This document shows positions 1 to 9,346 of a stretch of 35,056 nt of DNA, in pieces. The position numbers and the translations under genes were made by a program. Source of the stretch: Methanothrix sp. (lineage in GTDB: Archaea; Halobacteriota; Methanosarcinia; Methanotrichales; Methanotrichaceae); NCBI GenBank assembly GCA_023229165.1, contig JALNZQ010000003.1, positions 1-35,056 of the forward strand. The letters are read 5' to 3'. The notes under the pieces were generated by a model. The model saw only the letters and a list, made by a program, of their open reading frames with translations, searched no databases and was not told the origin of the DNA. Each line of letters opens with the position of its first letter. Position 1 is the stretch's first letter.

Positions 1-2199
1 TATATCTATCTGAGATATATCGCAATTTTGGTTTAATTCTGTGTCCATAAGCCTGGCTACGAGCTTTCTCAGCTCAGAATCAAACCTCAGGATGGAGCAA
101 ATGAACTCTGCTCTTTTATCTCCCTCTGGCCTTTGGTCAAAGATATGCATGCCATCAGGAATCTGTGTGTTATATATCTCTGAAATTTTATCATGTGTAC
201 GCTCAATTATGCGGTCTATCGTGGCCCCGGACGCAATCATCTCATCCAGCCCGATTTCCAGGGATAATTTGCTCTCCTTGAGAAGCTCCACAATGATATG
301 CTCCAATGCATGAGCCCTAGCTTTCTCCGATTGTCGGGTTTTACTGTACTCCGCTATCTTCTCCTCCAGCTCCTTGAGCTCACCATACAGCCCAGAATCG
401 GTCATCACAGTTTGCATATGATCCACCAAGACGGCGTAGCTCCTTCTCTTTGCCATAGTTCCTTCGGGAGGATTATCCGCGTTATAGATGTAAAGATGAG
501 GCATATCTCCAATTGCGACGTCGGGCAGACAGTTCTCTGAGAGTGCTATAGGCTTTCCTGGGAGAAATTCCAGATTACCATGAGTGCCCACATGCACAAT
601 CACATCCGCCCCAAAGTCCTTTTCAATGTAACGATAAGTGGCTAGGTACTGGTGGGTTGGCGGCACCTCAGGATCATGGAGAATCTTGCAGACCCGTCCG
701 TCACAGCGAGTTCCGGCACAGCCTCTCTTGGGCTGGACACAGACCAAAGCATTGCCGAAGCTGACCCCTGTAACCACGATTTTATCCTGATAAACCATGG
801 CGGCCGGAATTCCATCCTTCTCCTCACCAGGAGGATGGCCCCAGGCATTGACAATGCTATTCTTTACCCCCTCCGCCAGGGTATCAAACCATTCTAGATA
901 ATCCTCTGTGGCCACTAAGGAGAGTGCTCCGCCTTTGTTAACAATTTCCTCGACAGTGGTCCACCTGAATTCAGAAATGGCTTTCTTGTCCATAATTATG
1001 TCAATCAACTCTTTTCCACTGTGGGGAGGATTCTCTATGGAATATCCTACCTCCTTCATCCGCTGCATAATCCTGGCAACGCTCTCCAATGCATCCAAGT
1101 GGGCAGCTCCCCCAACAGCTCCCTCAACCGAGGCGCAAGGCTTGCTGTTAAGGATGAAGCAAACCTTTCTATCGGAGACGGCTTTATTCCGAAGAGATAT
1201 CCATTTGTCGACTCGCCGAACAATTTTTTCTACGCGATCCATTATGGGTACATGGTGCTCAAGCGTGACCTCATGTATCTCACTGCCCTCAGCAACACCG
1301 GCTATAATCGGCTCGATCACTCCTCCAAATTCCGGCATGGCTACATTCCAGCCCAATTCATAGCTGCTCATCCCATACGGGTCGGCACGCCATTCATCTT
1401 CCTGATGATGACGGATAACAAGGGGATGGAATATCGGTATGTCCATCCTTCGAAGTATCTCACGGGAGATCTCTATGTTTCCACCATGGACTATCGATTG
1501 AAGATCTAATAACGCATCAGCTCTTCCCAGGAAAAATTCCTCTATAACCTGGCTGCTGGACTTTGCGCCCAAATCGGAATTGCTCATCCCCAAGCAGAAG
1601 GCTGGAAGAACATCGTATTTTTTCTCTAGCTCCCTTATAAAGGCATTCTCAATATCGAGGTCGCCGTTTATCCAGAAGGACCTATAGAAAAGAATTCCCA
1701 CAAAATGATCTTTCTTTGGGCGGTACCATTCCAGATACTCCTCAACAGTCTCGAAGGGTTTTTCGGAATCTGGATGATATAGGCCCTGCCAGAGTTGCTC
1801 GAGTGGGGGACTGTAATTGCGGTCTTCATCAAGCACCTCCCGAGAGATATAATTCAACATATTTCGTATATTCTCCTGGCCGCCATAGAGCATGTAACGA
1901 TTGACCGTGGCTACCTTTTCTAATGGTACTGTTGAAGTCGACCAGTGTGATGGATTGTGACTGACGGAGATGAGCGGCTTGTCTCTATCTATGCTCTCCA
2001 TTATTTCATCCCAAAAGGCGTCATGTGAGGGATGAATCAGCAGCAAATCCGCATCATTTAGAGAGATCAAACAGTTTCTCAAATTATCTCGACTGTTCAA
2101 ATCGCTAGTAGACCATGCCATCAAATCCAAGCCAAGATCTCGAGAAGCTTTCAGGAGATGAGACACATCGCTAGCCCATACAATAGCATTGATTCTCAT
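1..2199 (-). CDS. CobN-like chelatase large subunit, 3' end beyond the left edge
   Basis: The frame is open without a stop from ATG at 2199 to base 1, giving 733 residues of a family member normally about 1250 long. The protein begins MRINAIVWASDVSHLLKAS and aligns without gaps worth noting to the full CobN-like protein at 3986-7732; by eye well over half the residues agree. It keeps the family core VHVGTHGNLEFLPGK near residue 530 and, just before it, the cysteine cluster CVQPKRGCAGTRCDGRVC. The family (PF02514) holds the porphyrin/corrin-binding subunit of cobalt and magnesium chelatases. An AAGGTG ribosome site precedes the ATG. It follows the dockerin-fused binding protein by 111 bases and is probably cotranscribed with it. 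Whether it inserts cobalt, inserts another metal, or removes metal is open. Confidence 0.88.
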   Translation of the reverse strand, partial: MRINAIVWASDVSHLLKASRDLGLDLMAWSTSDLNSRDNLRNCLISLNDADLLLIHPSHDAFWDEIMESIDRDKPLISVSHNPSHWSTSTVPLEKVATVNRYMLYGGQENIRNMLNYISREVLDEDRNYSPPLEQLWQGLYHPDSEKPFETVEEYLEWYRPKKDHFVGILFYRSFWINGDLDIENAFIRELEKKYDVLPAFCLGMSNSDLGAKSSSQVIEEFFLGRADALLDLQSIVHGGNIEISREILRRMDIPIFHPLVIRHHQEDEWRADPYGMSSYELGWNVAMPEFGGVIEPIIAGVAEGSEIHEVTLEHHVPIMDRVEKIVRRVDKWISLRNKAVSDRKVCFILNSKPCASVEGAVGGAAHLDALESVARIMQRMKEVGYSIENPPHSGKELIDIIMDKKAISEFRWTTVEEIVNKGGALSLVATEDYLEWFDTLAEGVKNSIVNAWGHPPGEEKDGIPAAMVYQDKIVVTGVSFGNALVCVQPKRGCAGTRCDGRVCKILHDPEVPPTHQYLATYRYIEKDFGADVIVHVGTHGNLEFLPGKPIALSENCLPDVAIGDMPHLYIYNADNPPEGTMAKRRSYAVLVDHMQTVMTDSGLYGELKELEEKIAEYSKTRQSEKARAHALEHIIVELLKESKLSLEIGLDEMIASGATIDRIIERTHDKISEIYNTQIPDGMHIFDQRPEGDKRAEFICSILRFDSELRKLVARLMDTELNQNCDISQIDI

Positions 2200-2310
2200 A
2201 TTCGCACCTTGAGGCAAGCACATTTCAGCAGCTTCCTGCACCAATTAAAAAATATGTGGAGATAAAAAAAATCTCTCTCCCTAACTGCTAAATTGTTATC
2301 CATAGCATTT

Positions 2311-3558
2311 TCACAGCAGTGGATAGGCAAATACGCCCTTATACTTTATACCTAAGAATTTTTGGAGCCATTCTTCGTGAACTGCTACTGGGTCCAGGTC
2401 TTTGAATAGCTCAGGATGAAGCCACTTGGCAACATATGTTTGAAAAATACTTGGATGGATTGATGCCGCATCGCTAGTGATAATATAGACCTTTCCGTCC
2501 TTGACTGCATCGATGTGATCCCAGCCAGTGCGGTTCTCGATATCAGCTATCCTCTTCTCTATTTGACTTGAATTTATTGCATTGTATCCGCTATCCGAGA
2601 TATAATTTTCCGCAGTCATATGGATAATTACTTGCGGATCCTTGCTGATCACCTCTTCTGGATCAATATCTGTTGACACACCAACCTGTTCAAAGATGTC
2701 GATTCCGCCACACGGACCAACAGAAAGGCCGATGGAGCTGGAAGATCCACCGTATCTGTAATCGCGATAGGTCTCCGCATAGACTCTGGGCATCTCTTCT
2801 CTGCTTAAATTCTCTGTCCGTTCTTTGATGAAGTCCATGTGTTCCTGTTCAAAGTTGATGAGTTTCTCAGCTCGCTCTTGTTTGCCGAGCAGCCATCCTA
2901 TAATTCTGACCTCATTTTTATAGGTCTCCGGCCTATTGAAATTCATCTGGACCAGTGCAATGCCGGAAGCTTCCAATATTTTCCTTTGTTCAGAGAGGTC
3001 AAAGGAGGCATAACCAAGTACGATATCCGGCTTTATTTTTAGGATTTTTTCCATATCCCAGTCGTCATTGCTTGTTCCGACCACTGACTTATCATCTATC
3101 AGGTCTTTTATCTCTCCGCGTTCCATCGCTCCGGAAAGAACAGCCACAATTTTATCATTATCTCCAAGTGCGCAAAGCATATAGGGACCATAAGTACCAC
3201 TAAGTGCCGCTATGCTCTTAATTGGTATTGTCACGGTCACAGGTTTCTTGGTTATGACGAGTTCCTTGGAAGTCTTGAGGTATTGAGTTATCGTGAGGTT
3301 TTTTTCCTTCCCCTGCATAATTAGTTCTATTTGTGCTATGTCTTTATCGTCAATAATTCCGTCGTAATTGGCATCAGCCAGCTCCGTGGCATTGTTAGAT
3401 CCATTGATAATTCCTTGCACAAATTTTACATCGTCCCAGTCAATCGTGTCATCCTGGTTCGCATTTCCGTAGATTTCTAAAGCAAAGTCCGCAGCGGCAG
3501 GCATAGCAATCAGCAATATGCTTGCCAGTGCTATCAGTGCAAAGGCCAGTCGTCTCAT
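2311..3558 (-). CDS. Dockerin-fused ABC substrate-binding protein (BtuF/FecB type)
   Basis: Protein of 415 residues. Residues 1-23 form a signal peptide ending MPAAA. Residues about 30-82 form a type I dockerin with two calcium-loop repeats, one starting GNANQDDTIDWDD and one ADANYDGIIDDKD. The rest (about 95-400) is a periplasmic-binding-protein fold of the PF01497 class, which binds cobamides, siderophores or haem for FecCD-type ABC transporters. There is no lipobox cysteine and no C-terminal membrane anchor, so the dockerin may be the tether. A GGAG-type ribosome site precedes the ATG. It lies between two CobN-like genes on the same strand, which suggests a metal-tetrapyrrole or corrinoid ligand. 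The actual ligand cannot be read from the sequence. Confidence 0.88.
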   Translation of the reverse strand: MRRLAFALIALASILLIAMPAAADFALEIYGNANQDDTIDWDDVKFVQGIINGSNNATELADANYDGIIDDKDIAQIELIMQGKEKNLTITQYLKTSKELVITKKPVTVTIPIKSIAALSGTYGPYMLCALGDNDKIVAVLSGAMERGEIKDLIDDKSVVGTSNDDWDMEKILKIKPDIVLGYASFDLSEQRKILEASGIALVQMNFNRPETYKNEVRIIGWLLGKQERAEKLINFEQEHMDFIKERTENLSREEMPRVYAETYRDYRYGGSSSSIGLSVGPCGGIDIFEQVGVSTDIDPEEVISKDPQVIIHMTAENYISDSGYNAINSSQIEKRIADIENRTGWDHIDAVKDGKVYIITSDAASIHPSIFQTYVAKWLHPELFKDLDPVAVHEEWLQKFLGIKYKGVFAYPLL

Positions 3559-3593
3559 ATTCTACGCTCCATTCTCTATATATTTCAAATAAA

Positions 3594-3614
3594 GTATGAC
3601 TAAATAAGTAATAC
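3594..3614. promoter_or_regulatory. Inverted repeat GTATGAC-N7-GTAATAC upstream of the binding-protein gene
   Basis: The arms GTATGAC (3594-3600) and GTAATAC (3608-3614) pair at six of seven positions. They lie about 40-60 bases upstream of the start at 3558, in an A/T-rich promoter region. Its GTAATAC arm recurs in other intergenic regions of this window. It could be an operator; this is inference. Confidence 0.4.
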
Positions 3615-3779
3615 ATATAACTATCTCTTAAACGAATTCAATGCAAACAAGGGGTTTAACGAGAGATAAAATATTAAATTTTGGCCTTCGTAGCCAGAAA
3701 ATCGCTATCATATGGTAAGGTAATTTCAGATATACCTCAGGAAATGCGTAAATAATCTCCGATCAATCCCTAAGCAAAG

Positions 3780-3866
3780 ATGTAAAAAATGAATCCTCGC
3801 GGTCCTGAGTAGGCGCAACTGCGGCCTGAGCATTCCCTTTGCCACCGAGGATATCGCAGTTGCTGG
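3780..3866 (-). ncRNA. Candidate structured RNA with pseudoknot geometry
   Basis: The 427-base gap between the CobN-like gene and the dockerin binding-protein gene holds a G+C-rich island in A/T-rich surroundings. Two perfect inverted repeats interleave: ATCCTCG (3793-3799) with CGAGGAT (3846-3852), and GCAACTGCG (3815-3823) with CGCAGTTGC (3855-3863). Order A-B-A'-B' is that of a pseudoknot. On the minus strand the structure is followed by a T6 run at about 3784-3789, as at an intrinsic transcript end. It may be the 3' end of the CobN-like transcript, a leader element of the next gene or an independent RNA. It does not match the cobalamin riboswitch consensus that I know. No convincing protein is encoded here. 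Confidence 0.4.
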
Positions 3867-3985
3867 AAACGCATTCCGGTTAGATCCTTAGATGGATCCG
3901 TGATCCTTCCACCAGATAACCTGAAGTTTAGCCCTATCTCTGCAATATACAAAAATATTCTGGGTAGGATTTGCAGTAATGCGCT

Positions 3986-6900
3986 TTACCGCCCCAGCAC
4001 CTTGGCCATCCTCTCCTTCCAGGCGCTCACGTCATCCATGTTCAGCACATCTATGGAGCCTCCCTGGAACTCGCCGCCCGTGTCGCCCATCTTCTCTTCC
4101 ATCCAGCCCTCGATCTCAAGGTAAAGGGACTTCAGAGCATCTAAAACCTCAGGATCGGCCTTCCACAGGCCCCTTTGCTCCGCCTCCAGCAGCCTTCTGC
4201 CCATCTCTTCCATAGCCCAGGGATTGTTGTCCTGGAAGAACTTGCGGTTCTCCTCATCCATGATGAAGGTCTTGGCGATGTCGTCAAAGATCCAGTCATC
4301 CACTTCCTGCGTCGTGGCCTCCCAGCCGTAGACTCTGCCCACGCGCTTGGAGATGTCGCCTGCTCCCTTGTAGCCGTGCCGCTTCATGCCTTCGATCCAC
4401 TTGGGATTGAGCAGCTTGGTGCGCACAACGCGCCGGACTTCGTCTGCCAGGTCTCGCACCTCCACATGATCCGCGTCTCTCGTGTCTCCGTAATAAGCCT
4501 CCACGTTCTTTCCTGAGACCTCCCGAGCGGCGATGGTCAGGCCACCGTGATTGCCAAAGTAGCAGCAGCATCCGAAGAGATCCTTCTCATCGGTGGTGGT
4601 CTTGTTGAAGGTGACGTCGACGCTTTTGAGCTGCTTGATCAGCCTTTCCTGGGACTCCTCCCCAAAGAATCCTTTGCCATAGGCATAGCCGTTCCAATAG
4701 ATGAAGACGTCAGAGAGATCCTTCTCCTTCTTCCAGGCGCTGGCGTAGACGGCCAGGCTGACGCCGTTGCTGTAGGTTCCGGGCCGACTGGAGAATATTC
4801 GGGGTGTGCGGCCGTTCTCCAGGTCGTGCTTTCGGAGGAAATTCATCTCAGGCGGCTCCTCCAGCAGCGTGACCTCTTTTATGGCCTGGTCCATGATCTC
4901 GATGCAGTTGTAGAAGCAGTCGCGGGTGATGCCGCTGACCCGCACGGTCAGATCGATTCTGGGCCGACCAAGCTCCTCCTGGGGAATGATCTGGTAGCTC
5001 TTCAGCCTTCCGCCCTTCCAGACGGGCTTGACGCCGATGAGGTAGAACATCTGCGCCATCTGCTCGCCGTCGGCGTACATCACATCCCCGGCCATCCAGT
5101 GCATTGCCACGTTCTCGGGAATGCGGCCCTGCTCCTTTCGGTACTTCTCAATGAGGCTATCGGCGAGCTTTCTTCCCACCATCCAGGCCGCTTCCGTAGG
5201 AACTGCTGTGGGGTCCAGGGAGAAGAAGTTTCGGCCCGTGGGCAGGACCTCGATCTTTCCTTTCGTGATGATACCGGACGGCCCCGGCTCGATGAAGCCT
5301 CCCGAGAATCCGTGCAGGAGGCTTTGCATCTCTTTGGATGCCTCCAGCCGCCAGCAGAGCTCCTCCACCCGATCCCGCAGAGCGGAGAGGGAGCCGCTCC
5401 ACTTCAGTCCCCGTGACTCGAGGACGGCGTTCAGAGCATCATGGCCAGCTATTTCGCTATTTCCTCCAGAACACCCATTTTCATTCTTCTTTTCAGCATC
5501 ATCATGCATCATAGCAGAGATGAGATCCTTGGAGAGCAAGTCCAGCTCCTGAAGGTCTTCCATTCTGGTGGTAACCACCTTGCCGAGCAGTTCTGCTGCG
5601 GCCTTTCTGACCTCAGGTCGCAAGATGGCTCGCACATTCTCCGATCGTCTCTCGCCCTCAGGCAGAAGGCCGAAGATGTGCATGCCGTCCGGTATCTGCG
5701 TGTTGTAGATCTGCGAGATCTTATCGTGCGCCCGCTCTAAAATCTCCTCGAAGTCGGCTCCAGATGCGGTCAATTTCTCAAGCCGAATCTCTTTGGCCAG
5801 GTTGCTCTTCTCCAGGAGGGCGAGGATGATATGCTCCAGGGCGTGCGCTCTTCCTCCGTCGGAGACTTTGGCACGGTTGTACTCGGCGATCTTGTCCTCC
5901 AACTCCTTCAGCTCTCCGTAAAGATCGGAGTCGGTCATCACGGTTTGCATGTGATCCACCAGGACGGCGTAGCTGCGCCGCTTGGCAATGGTTCCCTCGG
6001 GCGGATTGTCTGAGTTATAGATGTAGAGATGAGGCATGTCGCCTATTCCGATATCTGGATAGCAGTCGCCGGAGAGGCCGACGGACTTGCCTGGCAAGAA
6101 TTCCAGGTTTCCGTGCGTTCCCACGTGCACGATCACATCAGCTTTGAAATCATGGTCGATGTAGCGGTAGGTGGCCAGATATTGATGGGTGGGCGGAACA
6201 TCCGGGTCATGCAGGATCTTGCAGACCTGGCCGTCGCAACGCGCTCCAGCGCAGCCCCTCTTCGGCTGAGCGCAGACCAGAGCATGGCCGTACTGCACGC
6301 CCGTGATCACAATCTTGCCCTGGTAGAGCATGGCGGGAGGAATGCCGTTCTTTTCCTCGCCAGGGGGGCGCCCCCAAGCCTCGCAGACGCGGCTTTTTAC
6401 CTGGGGCGTGAGCGTGTCAAACCATTTCTCGTACTCCTCTTTGGTCTGATAGGCCAGGACGCCGCCTTTGGCCACAATCTCTTCGATTGGTGTCCAGCGG
6501 AACTCGGAGATGGCCTTGCGGTCCATGATGGTCTCGATCAGTTCCTTGCCGCTTTTCGGCGGATCCTCCAGGAAATAGCCGACCTCGGCCATTTGGTTCA
6601 TGATGCGAGCCACACTCTCCAGAGTATCCAGGTGAGCACCTCCGCCTACTGACGCCTCCACCGAGACGCAGGGGTTGTTGTGCAGGATGAAGGCTACTCG
6701 GCGTTCGCTTGCCGGCTTATTCTTGAGAGAAATCCAGCGGGAGACGCGCCTGCAGACCTTGGAGAGGCGTTCGGGCATCGGCACATGCCGCTCAATCAGC
6801 GCCCCCTCGCTCACGGACTTATCAGTAACGCCTATGATGATCGGCTCAATTACGCCCTCGAACTCGGGCATGGCCACCGACCAGCCCACCTCGCTGCTGG

Positions 6901-7732
6901 AGAGGCCGTGGACATCTTTCTGCCATTCCTCTTCCGTTTTATGGTAGACCATGAGGGGATGAAAGACGGGAACATCCATCTGCTTCAGGGTGTCGATGGA
7001 TTGTGCCATATTTCGAGAACGGAAGACTGGCTGGAGGTTGATGAGGGCATCTATCCTGCCCATGAAAAACTTCTCGGCAACCTCGCCGCTGGACCAGGCG
7101 CCAAGATCCTTGTCCCCCATGCCGAAGCAGAAGGCAGGAAGCACAGAAAACTCCGTTTCCAATTTCGTGATCAGGGCATCCACTATGTCCAGGTCTCCAT
7201 TGGCCCAGTAGGTTCTGGAGAATATTATGCCGACGGTGGGGCGCTTCATCGGGCCGCGCCACTGGAGGTACTCTTCCAGGCTCGAGAATGGCGTCTGGGA
7301 GCGAGGGTGGTAGAGCCCCTGCCAGAGCAATTCCCGGGGCGGCTCATAGTCGCAATCAATTCCCAGGGCTTTGTTGCAGACGTATTTGAGCATATTCTTA
7401 TAGTTATTTGGACCGCCGAAGAGGATGTACCTGTTAACCGTGGTGGTTATTTCCAGGGAGACGGTGGAAAGAGCCCAGTGAGAGGGGTCTCGTCCAAAGG
7501 CGATCACGAGAGATTTGGGGTCCAGAGCGGGAACGATCTCATCCCAGCAGGCATCACTGGAGGGGTGGAGCAGGATGATTTGGGCATTTTTCAACGATTC
7601 GAGACATTTTTCCAGGTCATGAGGATCGGCGAACTGTGAGGCGGACCAGGCCTCTATGTCCAGTCCGACCTCCTTGGCACCTTGAAGTAAGAGAGGCAGC
7701 TCGCTGCTCCAGGTAATAGTTATGATCTTCAT
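3986..7732 (-). CDS. cobN: CobN-like cobaltochelatase/tetrapyrrole chelatase large subunit
   Basis: Full-length protein of 1248 residues, the usual size for the CobN/BchH family (PF02514), whose members bind the tetrapyrrole and carry out metal insertion together with AAA+ partner subunits. The conserved core VHVGTHGNLEFLPGK is at about residues 535-549, followed by DMPHLYIYNSDNPPEGT. Just upstream is a cysteine cluster with Cys 487, 494, 499 and 504 in the segment CAQPKRGCAGARCDGQVC, shared with the paralogue at 1-2199. Start ATG at 7732 has a strong TTTGGAGG ribosome site. It follows the BtuC-type permease by 260 bases. No CobS, CobT, ChlI or ChlD partner gene is in the window. The family is certain. 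The substrate and direction of the reaction are not, since related CobN-like HmuS proteins act on imported haem. Confidence 0.92.
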   Translation of the reverse strand: MKIITITWSSELPLLLQGAKEVGLDIEAWSASQFADPHDLEKCLESLKNAQIILLHPSSDACWDEIVPALDPKSLVIAFGRDPSHWALSTVSLEITTTVNRYILFGGPNNYKNMLKYVCNKALGIDCDYEPPRELLWQGLYHPRSQTPFSSLEEYLQWRGPMKRPTVGIIFSRTYWANGDLDIVDALITKLETEFSVLPAFCFGMGDKDLGAWSSGEVAEKFFMGRIDALINLQPVFRSRNMAQSIDTLKQMDVPVFHPLMVYHKTEEEWQKDVHGLSSSEVGWSVAMPEFEGVIEPIIIGVTDKSVSEGALIERHVPMPERLSKVCRRVSRWISLKNKPASERRVAFILHNNPCVSVEASVGGGAHLDTLESVARIMNQMAEVGYFLEDPPKSGKELIETIMDRKAISEFRWTPIEEIVAKGGVLAYQTKEEYEKWFDTLTPQVKSRVCEAWGRPPGEEKNGIPPAMLYQGKIVITGVQYGHALVCAQPKRGCAGARCDGQVCKILHDPDVPPTHQYLATYRYIDHDFKADVIVHVGTHGNLEFLPGKSVGLSGDCYPDIGIGDMPHLYIYNSDNPPEGTIAKRRSYAVLVDHMQTVMTDSDLYGELKELEDKIAEYNRAKVSDGGRAHALEHIILALLEKSNLAKEIRLEKLTASGADFEEILERAHDKISQIYNTQIPDGMHIFGLLPEGERRSENVRAILRPEVRKAAAELLGKVVTTRMEDLQELDLLSKDLISAMMHDDAEKKNENGCSGGNSEIAGHDALNAVLESRGLKWSGSLSALRDRVEELCWRLEASKEMQSLLHGFSGGFIEPGPSGIITKGKIEVLPTGRNFFSLDPTAVPTEAAWMVGRKLADSLIEKYRKEQGRIPENVAMHWMAGDVMYADGEQMAQMFYLIGVKPVWKGGRLKSYQIIPQEELGRPRIDLTVRVSGITRDCFYNCIEIMDQAIKEVTLLEEPPEMNFLRKHDLENGRTPRIFSSRPGTYSNGVSLAVYASAWKKEKDLSDVFIYWNGYAYGKGFFGEESQERLIKQLKSVDVTFNKTTTDEKDLFGCCCYFGNHGGLTIAAREVSGKNVEAYYGDTRDADHVEVRDLADEVRRVVRTKLLNPKWIEGMKRHGYKGAGDISKRVGRVYGWEATTQEVDDWIFDDIAKTFIMDEENRKFFQDNNPWAMEEMGRRLLEAEQRGLWKADPEVLDALKSLYLEIEGWMEEKMGDTGGEFQGGSIDVLNMDDVSAWKERMAKVLGR

Positions 7733-7844
7733 TGATTACCTCCAAATAATGAGTTGTTAGATATCCTTCCGGATTGGTGTGAACTATACCGAATTAACGT
7801 CTCTATATTAATAATCATTTTGGTAGTAGTGTTATTATATGAAT

Positions 7845-7862
7845 AAATTATAAATAGTTATT
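7845..7862 (-). promoter_or_regulatory. Probable TATA region for the CobN-like gene
   Basis: On the minus strand the stretch ATTTATAATTTATT lies about 115-130 bases upstream of the ATG at 7732, in the A/T-rich gap after the permease gene. It resembles an archaeal TATA box. The gap of 260 bases suggests that this gene has its own promoter in addition to any read-through. Confidence 0.3.
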
Positions 7863-7992
7863 GAGTGCGTTATTATACTTTCAGCCATTCGATAGTAGCT
7901 GAGATGTTTCGCAAGCAATTACGCAGTCAAATCAAAATCATGCCGATATGCCCTGGCAAAAAAGAAAAGCTTACACCATCTTGGTTTGCTTT

Positions 7993-9066
7993 TTACCAGA
8001 ATTCTTTCTTCCGCCTCATGAACAGATAGACGAAGAACGGTACCCCCAGGAAGGCAGTCATGATCCCCACGGGCAGGATGACTGGAGCCAGAATGGTTCG
8101 CGCTGCGGTATCTGCCGCGAGTAAAAGCAGTCCGCCCACCAGGGCCGAGGCAGGCAGCAAGAACCTGTGGTCTCCGCCGATGACCATGCGTGTGATGTGA
8201 GGCGAGACCAGGCCAATGAAGCCGATGGTGCCGGTAAAGCAGATCACGCTCGCCGTTATAAACGAGACCGCCATCATGCAGATGACCCGTGTCTTTTCTA
8301 CATTCACGCCCAGGCTGGTGGCCGTCTCATCCCCTGCGCCTAAGGCATTAATATCCCAGGATTTGAGCAAGAGATAGGGAAAGCAGATGGCTATGGCCGC
8401 AGTCACAATCCAGACTTTATCCCAGGATGATCTGCCCATGGACCCCATCATCCAGAAGACCACCTCTTGCACCTGTTCCGCATGCCCCACATATTGCAGG
8501 AAAGAGGTCATGGCCTGGAAAAGGTACATAATGGCGATGCCAGCCAAAATCATGGTTTCGGGAGTGATGCCCTTGTATTTGGCCAGGCCGTATACGGTCA
8601 TGGAAGCGAGCAAGGTGAAGACAAAGGCATTGCCTATGATCATCCACTCGCCCCCCACAAAACCAGCGCCTAAAACTATAGCCAATGCGGCTCCAAAGCT
8701 GGCCGCGGAGGAGATGCCCAATGTGAATGGGCTGGCCAGGGGGTTTTTGAGGATGCCCTGCATCACTGCTCCCGCGATGGCCAGGCCCATGCCAGCCACA
8801 ATGGACAGCAGAATGCGATGCAGTCGCAGTCCCCAAACGATCGTGTCCGCAAACCAGGAAGTTTGAAAGCTGGCTGGGAAGAACCGGGCCAATATAGCGG
8901 AATAAACATCCAGGACGCCGATATTGGCGGAACCCAAAGTTGCGGCCACTCCTGCCAGAAGAACGATTACTATCACGAGGAGGAGGAGGAAAAGCATCTT
9001 TCTGCCCACAAACTGCTGGTACTTCTCCCTCAGCAAGACATTTTTGGCGGTAATTCCTGAGGGCAT
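7993..9066 (-). CDS. btuC: FecCD/BtuC-type ABC transporter permease
   Basis: Protein of 357 residues with about ten hydrophobic segments. Family landmarks are GAVMQGILKNPLASPFTLG in the middle of the first half, GDETATSLGVNV, the GTIGFIGLVSPHITR loop and a C-terminal ILPVGIMTAFLGVPFF. This class (PF01032) carries cobamides, ferric siderophores or haem across the membrane together with a binding protein and an ATPase. The ATG at 9066 has GGAG nine bases ahead. The binding-protein gene (9347-10453) is directly upstream on the same strand and is the likely partner. No ATPase gene adjoins. It is very similar to the permease at 24008-25117, so the two are recent paralogues. The btuC name denotes the family; the ligand is unproven. 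Confidence 0.9.
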   Translation of the reverse strand: MPSGITAKNVLLREKYQQFVGRKMLFLLLLVIVIVLLAGVAATLGSANIGVLDVYSAILARFFPASFQTSWFADTIVWGLRLHRILLSIVAGMGLAIAGAVMQGILKNPLASPFTLGISSAASFGAALAIVLGAGFVGGEWMIIGNAFVFTLLASMTVYGLAKYKGITPETMILAGIAIMYLFQAMTSFLQYVGHAEQVQEVVFWMMGSMGRSSWDKVWIVTAAIAICFPYLLLKSWDINALGAGDETATSLGVNVEKTRVICMMAVSFITASVICFTGTIGFIGLVSPHITRMVIGGDHRFLLPASALVGGLLLLAADTAARTILAPVILPVGIMTAFLGVPFFVYLFMRRKKEFW

Positions 9067-9253
9067 CTCAGCGCTCCAAGATTGTGAAGCAGCTTCGTTT
9101 TTTCCAGGCAGAAGCAGGATTTGATGACTTAATTTTGTATGCCGTTAGTATCAGCAAACTGATCCTCCTTTTCTTCATAGATAATCCCAATTTTTGCCTC
9201 TATTCATAAGATCACATTTTGCGATTTAAGTCATTATTGATAAACATTTTGGG

Positions 9254-9268
9254 TTAGGTATTACTTAA
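9254..9268. promoter_or_regulatory. 15-base near-perfect palindrome (candidate metal-regulator box)
   Basis: TTAGGTATTACTTAA has only one mismatched pair apart from its centre. It lies in the 280-base gap between the binding-protein and permease genes, about 190 bases upstream of the permease start. TTAGG/CCTAA-flanked palindromes are typical of DtxR/MntR-family metal regulators. Related sequences occur upstream of other metal genes in this window. Confidence 0.45.
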
Positions 9269-9346
9269 TCATAAATTCACTGTCTGGCATAGGAGAAATG
9301 CGAATTATATAAAAATTCGAAAAAAGAAGAATGGTTGGCTTTCAGA

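Noticed and set aside
3780..3866. Cobalamin riboswitch
   Set aside because: The conserved B12 box and the paired core of that class were not found on either strand. Only a generic structured-RNA call is justified.
4547..7639. Long plus-strand open frames opposite the CobN-like gene (for example 4547-5416 and 6680-7639)
   Set aside because: They are antisense to a full-length, well-conserved CobN-like protein, have no ribosome sites and no recognisable domains.
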